From: JAVSMW01 sp032027005
GTDB lineage: Bacteria; Bacillota; Thermincolia; Thermincolales; UBA2595
DNA length: 64,000 nucleotides
Reading direction: 5' to 3'
NCBI GenBank assembly: GCA_032027005.1
Contig: JAVSMW010000001.1
Coordinates: forward strand, 124,001 to 188,000
This document shows, piece by piece, positions 16,471-25,011 of the stretch. The first letter of the stretch is position 1. Each line of letters begins with the position of its first letter. The notes under the pieces are model-generated. The model saw only the letters and a program-made list of their open reading frames with translations. It had not been told where the DNA came from and did no database searches. The position numbers were made by a program, and so were the translations under genes.

Positions 16471-18099
16471 CTATTCTAAAGATATGATGTAATAATACAG
16501 CGGTTGTCCCCCGCTAATCAACTCATACTCTAACTCCGGAAACTGTGCAGAAAGCTGTTCAAGAAGTTCATCTGCTTCCTCGGAACTCACACCATTACCA
16601 AAATACAAACTACAGACCTCGCTGTCAGGTGTACTCATTTTTTGCAGCAATTCTGTGACAACCACTCCGATTTCCGTGCCTGCGGTAATTATTTCATCAT
16701 CACATAAGCCAAGGATTTCTCCTTTTTCAATAGTCCGGTCATTGACTTTGGTGGACCGGACGGCATAGGTGACTTCACCTGTTTTGACTCTGCCGCAGGC
16801 TTCTCGCATCAATTTTGCTGTCTTTTCCAGATCAGAACCCGGTATAATGGCGAGCAAAGCGGCGAGGCCCTGAGGAATACTTTGGGAAGGAATAACGACG
16901 ATTTTTTTATCTGATAAATCAACTAATTGATTAGCTGACATGATAATGTTTTTATTATTTGGCAGAACAATGACGGCATCTGTACCCAATTGACTGACTG
17001 CCGCCAACATTTCCTGAGTGCTGGGATTCATGGTTTGGCCACCGGTAACGACAACATCTGCGCCCAGGCTTTCCATAACAGATTTTATCCCTTCGCCCAT
17101 GGCAACAGAAACTATCCCAAATGTTTTGCCATCTCTCGCTGCCGGCGTCACCACAACAGCAGAAGCAGGTTTGGCCGCCTGGGCTGCCTGGTCAATCATA
17201 TTGGTAACCTTGACATCTTTAAGAGAACCGTAGCGCAGGCAGGATTCGATAACCTGCCCCGGGTGAGCACTGTGTACATGAACCCGGGTGAGGCTGCCGC
17301 TTTCTGCTATCATCAGACTGTCGCCCAACTGCTCCAGACTGCTCCGTAAGTCCCCAATACCATCTGTGGTATTTACCAACAGCTCGGTGCAGTATGGGTA
17401 CTGTATATTAAAAGCTTCAACAATTTCCCGGTCTTGATTTATCACAATATCAACACTATTGTGGATCTCCTCCGCCCCTTCTCCGGAAACAGCGGTCTGA
17501 AATCCCCTGAGGATAACCAGCCATCCCATTCCTCCGGCATCCACAACACCGGCATTAGCCAAGGCAGGAAGCATTTTAGGGGTGTTGCGCAGGGTTTCTT
17601 CAGCTACATCACACGTATTCTTGAGAAGACCGGCCATATTAGAACCGCGGTTTGCAGTTTTGAGAGCAGTTTTGGCGGCTTCTCTGGCTACGGTCAGGAT
17701 AGTTCCCTCAACCGGCTTCATTATCGCTTTAAAGGCAACTTTTACCCCTTCTTCCAGAGCCTGAGCAAAAGTAATATTATTCATTTGTTCGGAATTTTTC
17801 AGTTCCTGGGCGAAACCCCTGAGCAGCTGGGACAGAATCACCCCCGAGTTTCCTCTGGCACCCATCAAAGAACCCCTGGCTGCCGCTTCCACAACTAGGC
17901 CCACTGAGGAGGGATTCCCTGCCCGGGCGGCCTCTTCTACTGCGGAAGCAAAGGTCAGATACATGTTTGTCCCAGTGTCACCGTCAGGCACCGGAAATAC
18001 ATTAAGGGCATCAATTTCTTTATGTCTCTTTGCTAAACCGGCCAAAGCGGCATCAAACATTCGCTTAACATCATGGCCGTTTAAAATCTCTGTTGTCAA
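16471..18099 (-). CDS. fakA: DAK2-domain fatty acid kinase FakA-like (YloV)
   Basis: 542 residues. N-terminal DhaL-type kinase domain with PVPDGDTGTNMYLT (about 37-50), GARGNSGVILSQ (78-89) and VVDAGGMGWL; a middle domain; and a C-terminal DegV-like region with VLPNNKNIIM. FakA phosphorylates fatty acids bound to FakB/DegV partners for phospholipid synthesis. TTG start, with GGAGG seven bases before. Sits between Asp23 and degV as in related genomes. Confidence 0.9.
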   Translation of the reverse strand: MTTEILNGHDVKRMFDAALAGLAKRHKEIDALNVFPVPDGDTGTNMYLTFASAVEEAARAGNPSSVGLVVEAAARGSLMGARGNSGVILSQLLRGFAQELKNSEQMNNITFAQALEEGVKVAFKAIMKPVEGTILTVAREAAKTALKTANRGSNMAGLLKNTCDVAEETLRNTPKMLPALANAGVVDAGGMGWLVILRGFQTAVSGEGAEEIHNSVDIVINQDREIVEAFNIQYPYCTELLVNTTDGIGDLRSSLEQLGDSLMIAESGSLTRVHVHSAHPGQVIESCLRYGSLKDVKVTNMIDQAAQAAKPASAVVVTPAARDGKTFGIVSVAMGEGIKSVMESLGADVVVTGGQTMNPSTQEMLAAVSQLGTDAVIVLPNNKNIIMSANQLVDLSDKKIVVIPSQSIPQGLAALLAIIPGSDLEKTAKLMREACGRVKTGEVTYAVRSTKVNDRTIEKGEILGLCDDEIITAGTEIGVVVTELLQKMSTPDSEVCSLYFGNGVSSEEADELLEQLSAQFPELEYELISGGQPLYYYIISLE

Positions 18100-18132
18100 T
18101 AATGACCCTCCCTGGGGTATACTTTAGCTTCC

Positions 18133-18489
18133 TTAAACTCCGTTAATAACTTTAACACCCTGGACATTTACATTAATATTTCTGACTGTCAGGCCTGTTT
18201 GTTTCTCAATATTATACTTTACCCGTTCCATCACGTTTCTGGCAACTTCGGCAATGTTCACCCCATAGCCTACTACTATGTAGATGTTCAGAACTACTTC
18301 ATCCCCATTAACAGAAACTTCAACACCTTTTTTAATATCCTCCCGGCCTAACAGCTGGGCTATTCCATCTTTCAACTTGGTGGAAGCCATTCCAACCAAA
18401 CCGTAACATTCGGTGGCTGCTGCCCCGGCAATGGTAGCAATAACTTCTTCAGAAATGCTCACATTACCGATTTCAGTCTTTTCCCCCAA
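18133..18489 (-). CDS. Asp23/Gls24 family protein (YloU-like)
   Basis: 118 residues. ISEEVIATIAGAAATECYGLVGM at the start and VVGYGVNIAEVARNVMERV near the end are Asp23 signatures. Family members are linked to envelope stress and associate with membranes in some species; the precise role is unknown. TTG start with AAGGAG nine bases upstream. First gene of the operon Asp23-fakA-degV-recG. Confidence 0.9.
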   Translation of the reverse strand: MGEKTEIGNVSISEEVIATIAGAAATECYGLVGMASTKLKDGIAQLLGREDIKKGVEVSVNGDEVVLNIYIVVGYGVNIAEVARNVMERVKYNIEKQTGLTVRNINVNVQGVKVINGV

Positions 18490-18551
18490 AACTAATCACT
18501 CCTTCAGGACATTGTAAGAACCTGCAGTTAGAGCCAGGACATAGCTGTTTT

Positions 18552-18617
18552 AAAAAAGAGGGGTTAACCCACAACCCGGTTAATTTCCACCGGAAGTTAA
18601 CGGATGAACCTCTCTTA
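18552..18617 (-). terminator. terminator after the DUF1858 gene
   Basis: On the minus strand AAGAGAGGTT pairs with AACCCCTCTT (18555-18564 against 18607-18616, one G-T pair) and six T follow. The wide loop holds a second complementary set. It would separate DUF1858 from the Asp23 operon. Confidence 0.6.
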
Positions 18618-18623
18618 GAACAG

Positions 18624-18824
18624 TTAGCTCCCTTCTCTAAGCAAATCGTTCAATTCTTTTATCAGCAGTTCAATATCTATCCCATGCATATTGGCCCCGA
18701 CCTGAATCGATTCCTGCATTGCTCCCATGCAGGTAAGACAAGCCATGCCGTGCTTCTTGAATATTTCTCTGGATCTGGGATGTACCTGTAGAGCTTCCAT
18801 AATAGACATCTCTTTAGAAAACAT
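18624..18824 (-). CDS. DUF1858 domain protein
   Basis: 66 residues, whole protein is one DUF1858 domain: EMSIMEALQVHPRSREIF, then the cysteine pair in GMACLTCMGAMQES. Proteins of this kind are small redox or metal-associated units of unknown role. The ATG at 18824 is eight bases from AAGGAG. It is divergent from rpmB. Confidence 0.88.
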   Translation of the reverse strand: MFSKEMSIMEALQVHPRSREIFKKHGMACLTCMGAMQESIQVGANMHGIDIELLIKELNDLLREGS

Positions 18825-18937
18825 GACCAGCACTCCTTTTTAACGCCAAAAACGTCCAATGTTTCTTATGGTTTCTATAAATATAAACATAAATCCTGCT
18901 TAAATTTCGGTAACGAGTAAAATTAATTTCTAAAGTC

Positions 18938-18966
18938 TTGCATTTAGCCCTTTTATTTGTTACAAT
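18938..18966 (+). promoter_or_regulatory. sigma-A promoter of rpmB
   Basis: TTGCAT (18938-18943) and TACAAT (18961-18966) with exactly 17 bases between, ending 36 bases before the GTG start of rpmB. Confidence 0.75.
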
Positions 18967-19002
18967 AGTAAAGCTATGAATTCGCAAAGGGGGTGTAACT
19001 CC

Positions 19003-19191
19003 GTGGCTAAATGTGAAATTTGCGGTAAGGGTGTGCAAACAGGTATTCAATTAAGTCACTCCCACATTCGCACTAAGAGAACATGGAAACCAAATATTCA
19101 AAAAGTTCGTGCCCTTGTCAACGGGACACCTACCAGAATTAATGTGTGTACCAGGTGTCTGCGTTCTGGAAAAGTTGTCAGAGCTGTATAA
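19003..19191 (+). CDS. rpmB: 50S ribosomal protein L28
   Basis: 62 residues. Starts AKCEICGKGVQTG and has SHSHIRTKRTWKPNIQKVRA, typical L28. Two CxxC pairs (CEIC and CTRC) make this the zinc-binding form. The GTG at 19003 has GGGGGTG seven bases upstream; in-frame ATG at 18976 would add nine residues before the conserved start and lacks a ribosome site. Confidence 0.96.
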   Translation: MAKCEICGKGVQTGIQLSHSHIRTKRTWKPNIQKVRALVNGTPTRINVCTRCLRSGKVVRAV

Positions 19192-19207
19192 GTTTAGTTA
19201 GTGAGTG

Positions 19208-19235
19208 ACCACCCGACACAAAAGGGTGGTTTTTT
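19208..19235 (+). terminator. rho-independent terminator of rpmB
   Basis: ACCACCC (19208-19214) pairs with GGGTGGT (19224-19230), then TTTTT. Confidence 0.88.
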
Positions 19236-19268
19236 ACTTTTACTGCGAAGACCTAGGTTGGTGCATGC

Positions 19269-19449
19269 GGGGGAAAATGACATCTGGCGTCGTTGTGCGC
19301 TTGACCGCAATCCTCAACGTACGACAAGTACGCGTCCAGCTCAGCCGTAGCCGCGAAGCGGCGTACGGATGAGGGTACCCATGAATCAAGAGTTTTGGGT
19401 GCGGTTGCGGTCAAACGTACGCCTAGCCAGCTGTCATTTTCCCACCCCC
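19269..19449. repeat. long imperfect inverted repeat with nested hairpins
   Basis: The left arm (GGGGGAAAATGACATCTGGC, then GTC and CTTGACCGCAA near 19300-19310) matches the reverse complement of the right arm (TTGCGGTCAAA ... GCCAGCTGTCATTTTCCCACCCCC at 19404-19449). The interior has further stems: CGTAC/GTACG near 19318-19333 and CCGTAGCCGC/GCGGCGTACGG near 19348-19371, and CCTCA/TGAGG enclosing them. No protein is evident. It may be a mobile intergenic repeat or a structured RNA. Confidence 0.8.
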
Positions 19450-19502
19450 AGGTCGGAAATTATGCCAATGATAATAAAGAAAGTGTTCAACGCGGCCCAG
19501 TC

Positions 19503-19526
19503 GTAGCCGCCCGGCGGCTACGTATA
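19503..19526. repeat. perfect GC-rich hairpin
   Basis: GTAGCCGCC (about 19506-19514) pairs with GGCGGCTAC (about 19515-19523). Not followed by T on either strand, so probably not a terminator; it resembles the GTAGCCGC stem inside the neighbouring inverted repeat. Confidence 0.6.
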
Positions 19527-19564
19527 TTTTTGGGGCTTTAGAGCGAGACCTTTGGGTCACTTTT

Positions 19565-20440
19565 TTATTTTTTGGCTGATAACAAGATCTCCTGTAACTC
19601 ATCGGCTTCAAAATAATACACATCACCGCAGAAGTGGCATTTGATTTCTGCCCGGCCCTGGGTGTTGATAATATCAGTGATCTCTTCTTCGCCGACGCTG
19701 ATCAGAATTTTTTCCAGTTTTTCTTTGGAACAGCGGCAGTTAAAAGCAACAGGTTTTCTTTGCAGCTCTACAAATTCCTGACCCAAAAGCTGCTGTAAAA
19801 GTTGTTCCGGCAGCATCCCTTTACTTAACAACTGAGTGACGTGTGGCAAACCGGCCACCCTTTGTTCCAATTCCATCAGGGCTTCTTCAGCGGCATCCGG
19901 GAGGGCCTGGATCAAAAAGCCCCCGGCAGTCATGATGGAAAGGTCGGTATCGACCAAAACTCCCAAGGCCACAACAGAAGGAATTTGTTCTGACTTGGCA
20001 TAGTAAAAAGCCACATCATCTCCTATCTCACCTGAAACCAGATTAATGCTGCCTGTATATGGGTCCCTGAGCCCCATATTTTTGGTCACCGACAACTGGC
20101 CGCTGCAGCCTATCAAGCCGCCTACATCCAGTTTTCCATTTTTAGCGGGCAGATCAGCGGTTGGATTTACCGCATAACCCCTTACATTAGCATCGGCCTC
20201 AGAGGTCACAACGACAGCCCCAATGGGGCCATCTCCCAAAACTCTGATTGTCAGCAGGTCATCACCTTTAAGATTTGCTGACATCAGCACACCCGCGGTC
20301 AACGTTCTGCCCAGGGCCGCACTGGCGGTGGCAGACGTACCATGCCTGCGCCTGGCCTCCTCTACCGTTTGGGCAGTGATGGCGGCATAAGCCCGGAAAT
20401 TTTCCTTCTTATCTATTCCTATGACTAAGTAGTCGTTCAT
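19565..20440 (-). CDS. hslO: 33 kDa redox-regulated chaperone Hsp33
   Basis: 291 residues. Begins NDYLVIGIDKKENFRAYA, typical Hsp33; GEIGDDVAFYYAKSEQIPS in the middle. The C-terminal redox switch has the four zinc cysteines as C-x-C (NCRCSKEK) and C-x-x-C (KCHFCGD). Under oxidative stress zinc loss activates holdase activity. GGAGG seven bases before the ATG at 20440. Confidence 0.95.
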   Translation of the reverse strand: MNDYLVIGIDKKENFRAYAAITAQTVEEARRRHGTSATASAALGRTLTAGVLMSANLKGDDLLTIRVLGDGPIGAVVVTSEADANVRGYAVNPTADLPAKNGKLDVGGLIGCSGQLSVTKNMGLRDPYTGSINLVSGEIGDDVAFYYAKSEQIPSVVALGVLVDTDLSIMTAGGFLIQALPDAAEEALMELEQRVAGLPHVTQLLSKGMLPEQLLQQLLGQEFVELQRKPVAFNCRCSKEKLEKILISVGEEEITDIINTQGRAEIKCHFCGDVYYFEADELQEILLSAKK

Positions 20441-20560
20441 TATTACCTCCACTGATATTCTTGGTTGCTTTTTGCCGTCAAAAATTTCTTATATTGTTAT
20501 TATGTTTTATTTACTCTCATTTTGTGTATGTTTCGGCAAAAAAACTTATAGAGTTTAACT

Positions 20561-21112
20561 TCAAATAGTTACCTGTTTCCAGATTTCTCCGGTATTTAAA
20601 GCCACAATTGTAATTGTGTCGTTTTCCCATACTGCAACGGTGCGCCCCGGTCCACCCTTGGGCAGGGCACAACTACCCGGATTTAAAAATAAAGTCCCAT
20701 TTATATTTTCCATCAAAGGAATGTGAGTATGTCCACTGATAATCAGATCTGAGCCGTATTTTACAGCCAGTTCCGAGGCCTGGTCAGAATTCAGCTCCTG
20801 CCCATGGGTAATCACAGCCGACTTGCCATTCACAAAGACAAAAGCGTATGGTGCCTGGACAGGGTAATTAATCAGCACTGAGTCAATTTCTGCATCACAG
20901 TTACCCCGGGCAAAAATTACCGGTATCTGACTGTTGTTTATGAATTCGGCCAACCTAGCCGGGTTATACCCCTCAGGCAGCGGATTGCGAGGCCCATGAT
21001 ACAAAATGTCCCCGGCATGAATAATCATGTCACAATCTTTAAAAATTTTACTCACCGCAGTTTCCCAAGCCAAAGCCGATCCATGGCTGTCACTGAGAAT
21101 TCCGATTTTCAT
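20561..21112 (-). CDS. YfcE/MJ0936-family metallophosphoesterase
   Basis: 183 residues. Metal-binding motifs in order: GILSDSHG, IIHAGDI, FARGNCD, ITHGQ, ISGHTH and the NPGSCALPKGG motif of the YfcE group, which hydrolyse phosphodiesters. ATG at 21112 follows AAGGAGG. The start lies inside the 3' end of the upstream membrane protein gene (23-base overlap), so translation is coupled. Confidence 0.88.
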   Translation of the reverse strand: MKIGILSDSHGSALAWETAVSKIFKDCDMIIHAGDILYHGPRNPLPEGYNPARLAEFINNSQIPVIFARGNCDAEIDSVLINYPVQAPYAFVFVNGKSAVITHGQELNSDQASELAVKYGSDLIISGHTHIPLMENINGTLFLNPGSCALPKGGPGRTVAVWENDTITIVALNTGEIWKQVTI

Positions 21113-23357
21113 ATGCAACCTCCTTTATCACTCCCGTCAAATACGGGGCGACGGCAAAAATTATCATGGTGGCAGCGGCCACAATTCCGGAATCATTGAA
21201 GATGAGGGCAAAAACACTGCCAATAATAACACCGGACAACATCGTGCTAAACCAGGGATTCCTCTGCCTGAAATGAGCCGTCTGTCTTGGCAGCACCCGG
21301 TTAAACACTAGGATCACCAAAAGGCTCAGAAAGTAGAACCAACTCCATGTGGTAGACAAAATCAATCTGGTGTTGACCTCCAATTTGCGGCTGATAATAT
21401 TGGCAATTTCAGAAAAACCGTTTTCTCTGATCAGAGCAACAGTTCTGCCAATATGGGACTGGGCTTCAACTGCCCTGGTCATGTCATAAATCATAAAGCC
21501 TGCCAATACAACCACGATACAACCGCATATTGCCAACACTGAAGTCTTGTTTAGGGAGCCGCCGAAAATTAACATCACGGCAGCACCAAATCCTGCTAAA
21601 GCCGCTATTGTCCCTCCAACGTTAGTACCCAGATTGGGAGCAGCTATAATATAGACAACAGCTAGAAACATCGGCAATAAAGCCGGCTTAATTATCCGGG
21701 CGTTTTTCACCATATCCAGGATTAAACCGGTAAATACTATGACACAGCCAATGACAACTCCCATGTATTCATTGCCAATGCCGTAAAACCTGGCCCCGAT
21801 CATTACATCATAACTAAAAGGTGATGTTTTGGCCAGAGGAGCACCAGCTAGAATATCAGTCACTACCAGCAGTGCCGTGAACCCTGTTGTGACCAGATAC
21901 GGCCGCAAAGGGTTTCTTCGCCCTAAGCGGAGTGCTGCCCAGGTAATCAGGGCTGTAACAGCAAATACCTCAAGAATAAGCATAACAATTGATGAGCGGG
22001 GAAAATATTTTACCCATAACATCACCCCTGGAACAGCGGTAAGCCCTAACAGAACCGGGGAAATATATTTGACAGTCTGCTCTTTTAAAAGCAAGCCCGC
22101 GGCAGCCAGAGCCACCATAACCAAAGCACTGTTTATATAACCTTTAACCAGCGGATACCTAGCATTAAATGAAAATACCGCATCTGCCTCGATTTTGCTA
22201 ATTGCTGCTAAGGGATCGGCAGTGGACTTGGACGTGATGGCCTGTCCACCCAGCATAATAGCCGTTTCACCGGGTTTACCCTTTATAACCGGTGGCATCC
22301 CAAAATGCGCGAGAACACTGGCCGTAATGTCAGTGTTAGCCACCAAGCCTTCCCTTTTTGTAGTCCCGGACCAGGCCATCCCAGGTATGACACCTTGGCC
22401 GGCCATCACAAAAGGAGTCAAATACCGGGCTTCAGCCATAGCCTTATCAGACGGGCCTGGAACTACTACCATCACCAGATCCCGCTCAAGATTCAGCCGC
22501 TGGAGCAGGCTGCCCACAAAGGTGTCCACATTTGCCAGCACTTTCTGTCTCTGTAGGTGTACGGCCTTTTTGGAGCCAATAGCCTCCATGGTATTGAGCC
22601 GCGAAGTGTCACCAGTTTCAAGCACAACCAGGTCGGCTTTATTTCTTAAATCATCAAAACCTTGCAGCATATAGGCAAAATCAGTAGACACCCCGGCCAG
22701 GCTCTCCGTATCGAACTTAGTGGTCCGGGCTGAAACATCCCCAAAATCCACACGTCCGGAAGCATCCATGGCTATTGCCGCCGCCTGCCGTTGGAAACGA
22801 TGCTCCAAAAGGTCCGCGGAGGTTGTGTCCGCATTGCCTAAAACTGCGGTTTTCATCCCATTCTGATGCAAAATTGTGCCCAGTGCCCCCGGTGTAAAAC
22901 CATATTTTAATTTAAGATTTGCCTTTTCCATTTGCACAATGCCCAGGTTGACAACTTCCTGGCCTGCTGTACGTCTTCCTGTGCGCCGGTAAAACTCGTC
23001 GGAGGCCAGACCATTCAGGTATGGTTCATGGGCATTTAAGGCCATTCCCCCGGTCGGGCCGCCCCCTATTTTGGCCCCGGCACCGATGGTGGCATATGTG
23101 TTATCAGGTATCCTGCGCTGCCCCCCCGCCGGATTGGTTGTCATAAGACCTACGGACCCCTGCAGGGCTAATTCCCGAATAACCGGCATAGTCTTAAAAT
23201 CATTCCAGGTGATCTGATCCACAACGATTATTACAACCTGCCTCTTTGCCGCAATTGCACCTGGAGCAGCCAACAGCGGCCGGCTGCCCACCAGTTGGAG
23301 GAAAATCAGGCATGTCAGGATTAGGGCAAATGTGCAGTACCCTTTTATGTTTGTCAA
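21090..23357 (-). CDS. alkaline-phosphatase-like domain fused to polytopic membrane domain
   Basis: 755 residues. Signal/anchor helix at about 7-30; residues 40-340 resemble the alkaline phosphatase/phosphodiesterase fold (VVIIVVDQITWNDF, NTYATIGAG, LGNADTTSADL, VVLETGDTSRL). The usual final SDHG metal motif is missing (VVVPGPSDKA instead). From about 400 on there are some ten membrane helices with FYGIGNEYMGVVIGC, LGTNVGGTIAALAG and FNDSGIVAAAT. A paralogue with the same layout lies at 27765-29957. TTG start. Part of a five-gene operon with a glycosyltransferase; likely an envelope function, unknown. Confidence 0.7.
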   Translation of the reverse strand: MTNIKGYCTFALILTCLIFLQLVGSRPLLAAPGAIAAKRQVVIIVVDQITWNDFKTMPVIRELALQGSVGLMTTNPAGGQRRIPDNTYATIGAGAKIGGGPTGGMALNAHEPYLNGLASDEFYRRTGRRTAGQEVVNLGIVQMEKANLKLKYGFTPGALGTILHQNGMKTAVLGNADTTSADLLEHRFQRQAAAIAMDASGRVDFGDVSARTTKFDTESLAGVSTDFAYMLQGFDDLRNKADLVVLETGDTSRLNTMEAIGSKKAVHLQRQKVLANVDTFVGSLLQRLNLERDLVMVVVPGPSDKAMAEARYLTPFVMAGQGVIPGMAWSGTTKREGLVANTDITASVLAHFGMPPVIKGKPGETAIMLGGQAITSKSTADPLAAISKIEADAVFSFNARYPLVKGYINSALVMVALAAAGLLLKEQTVKYISPVLLGLTAVPGVMLWVKYFPRSSIVMLILEVFAVTALITWAALRLGRRNPLRPYLVTTGFTALLVVTDILAGAPLAKTSPFSYDVMIGARFYGIGNEYMGVVIGCVIVFTGLILDMVKNARIIKPALLPMFLAVVYIIAAPNLGTNVGGTIAALAGFGAAVMLIFGGSLNKTSVLAICGCIVVVLAGFMIYDMTRAVEAQSHIGRTVALIRENGFSEIANIISRKLEVNTRLILSTTWSWFYFLSLLVILVFNRVLPRQTAHFRQRNPWFSTMLSGVIIGSVFALIFNDSGIVAAATMIIFAVAPYLTGVIKEVAYENRNSQ

Positions 23358-23394
23358 ATTAACCCAACCCCTCGGATATCATTGGCCACTCTCA

Positions 23395-24546
23395 CTATTT
23401 TTCAGTCAGCACCTGGTCATACACCTTACAGGTATTACGGATCATTGCATCGGTGCTAAAACGTCGGCAGGCTACGGTCCTGCCCTGTTCACCCATCCTT
23501 CGGGTTTTCTCAGGTTCATCAATCATTTGTAAAATAGTTTGGGCCAGGGCTGAGGGATTTCTTGGTTCCACCAGGCACCCGGTAACCCCTTCAGCGACCA
23601 GTTCGGGCAGGCCGCCAACACGGCTCGCTGCCACGGGTAAACCGGCTGCCATGGCTTCAATGGCAGTAATCGACAACCCCTCGGCAATTGACGGAATTAC
23701 AAAAATGTCCAGACAAGCAAGCAACCCGGGCACGTCATGGACAAAGCCCGGGAATCTTACTATATCTTCAATGCCCAGTTCCTGAGCCTGTTGTGTCAGC
23801 TCTGCCCGTAATGGACCGTCGCCGGCAATCACACAGGCAATTTCCCCGGCTGCCCTGGAATCACGCTTTTTTATTAAAGCCACAGCTTCCAGCAAATATG
23901 ACAGCCCCTTCTGGGGTGCCATCCTGGCCATTGTACCGATAACTGTTTTAGCCTGCCCGACACCCAATTCAGCCCTGATTCCGGTTTTGTCCCGCTGCTC
24001 TAAGAATCTTGCCGTTTCAATGCCATTATAAATCGGGATGATTTGACCCGGCGTTAGACGATACTTATTTACCAAATCCTCTTTTAGGGCCTCTGAAACA
24101 GTAATAATTCTTGTGGTGAACCGACTTAGGAGCTTTTCCCCATATATAAAAAGTATTTTTTTGATCAACGGAACTTCGTCATAAATGATGAAATTATGGG
24201 CTGTCAGTACAGTCCTGGGACACCGGGCGAAAACAGCGGCCAACCGGCCGACCAGCCCTGCCTTGGCCCCATGAAAATGAATAATATCATATTCCCCTTG
24301 CTGCATTATTCGGCGAAGCTGCCCAACACACCGAAAATCCCATTTAGGGTTGAGCGGACCGACCAGGTCAATGCAGTGCACAGCTATGCCCAGGTCTTCG
24401 ATCTCCCGGGTTAAGGAAGAATCGCCCGGACATGCCACTTCTATGTCATATCCGGATTTTTGCAGTCCGGCAGCAAGGGCCAACAAGTGGCCTTTCATGC
24501 CTCCCTCAGCCGGCCTGATAACATGCAGAATTCGTCCTGATTTCAT
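23395..24546 (-). CDS. glycosyltransferase family 4
   Basis: 383 residues. N-terminal RILHVIRPAEGGMKGHLLALA, middle TVIGTMARMAPQKGLSYLLEA, and C-terminal EGLSITAIEAMAAGLPVAAS with the E-x7-E nucleotide-sugar site, then GGLPELV. Retaining GT-B enzyme transferring a sugar to a lipid or glycan acceptor that cannot be deduced. Preceded by an SRPBCC gene (14 bases) and followed by the phosphatase-like membrane protein (37 bases). Confidence 0.9.
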   Translation of the reverse strand: MKSGRILHVIRPAEGGMKGHLLALAAGLQKSGYDIEVACPGDSSLTREIEDLGIAVHCIDLVGPLNPKWDFRCVGQLRRIMQQGEYDIIHFHGAKAGLVGRLAAVFARCPRTVLTAHNFIIYDEVPLIKKILFIYGEKLLSRFTTRIITVSEALKEDLVNKYRLTPGQIIPIYNGIETARFLEQRDKTGIRAELGVGQAKTVIGTMARMAPQKGLSYLLEAVALIKKRDSRAAGEIACVIAGDGPLRAELTQQAQELGIEDIVRFPGFVHDVPGLLACLDIFVIPSIAEGLSITAIEAMAAGLPVAASRVGGLPELVAEGVTGCLVEPRNPSALAQTILQMIDEPEKTRRMGEQGRTVACRRFSTDAMIRNTCKVYDQVLTEK

Positions 24547-24560
24547 TGTTATCGCCGCCG

Positions 24561-25001
24561 CTAGCCGGCTTTTTCAACTTTCTTTTTGATTGCCTCCAGC
24601 ATTGCATCACTGTTACTTTTCACTTTTTTCTTGAGAATGGGGTTCAGTAAAGCAGCCAGCACTGGGATGCCCATTTCAAAATCAACTGTCAGGGTTATTC
24701 TGGTAATATCGCCCTGCTGCACAAAAGACCACTGACCTTCGAATTTCTTCAGGTCGCCTGCGGTCTGCTTATAAGTGATAGTAAAGTTAGCATCATCAAA
24801 AACATCTTTTTCCTGCCACTTGAAATCCCGGCCGTCTACTTTGGCCAGCCAGTCAGTAATGGTATAGCCGTCGCCCCGCTCCAGGATTTTAACGTACTCA
24901 AGGTTTTCCATAAATTTAGGGTATTCTTCCATATTCTTGGCAATCTCGTAAGCTTCAGCAGGACTGCCATAGACATCAATAACACACTCAATATAAGGCA
25001 T
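24561..25001 (-). CDS. SRPBCC (START/cyclase-like) lipid-binding-fold protein
   Basis: 146 residues. PYIECVIDVYGSPAEAYEIAKNMEEYPKFMENLEYVKIL is the usual first strand and helices of the polyketide cyclase/SRPBCC fold, and the C-terminal helix ends LEAIKKKVEKAG. These proteins hold hydrophobic ligands. AGGAGGGGG precedes the ATG. Lies 10 bases after the aminotransferase gene, in the same operon. Ligand unknown. Confidence 0.85.
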   Translation of the reverse strand: MPYIECVIDVYGSPAEAYEIAKNMEEYPKFMENLEYVKILERGDGYTITDWLAKVDGRDFKWQEKDVFDDANFTITYKQTAGDLKKFEGQWSFVQQGDITRITLTVDFEMGIPVLAALLNPILKKKVKSNSDAMLEAIKKKVEKAG

Positions 25002-25011
25002 TTTCCCCCTC

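Noticed and set aside
19540..19575. GACC/GGTC hairpin with a T run as terminator
   Set aside because: Only four pairs, it points to the + strand where no gene precedes, and it overlaps the end of hslO.
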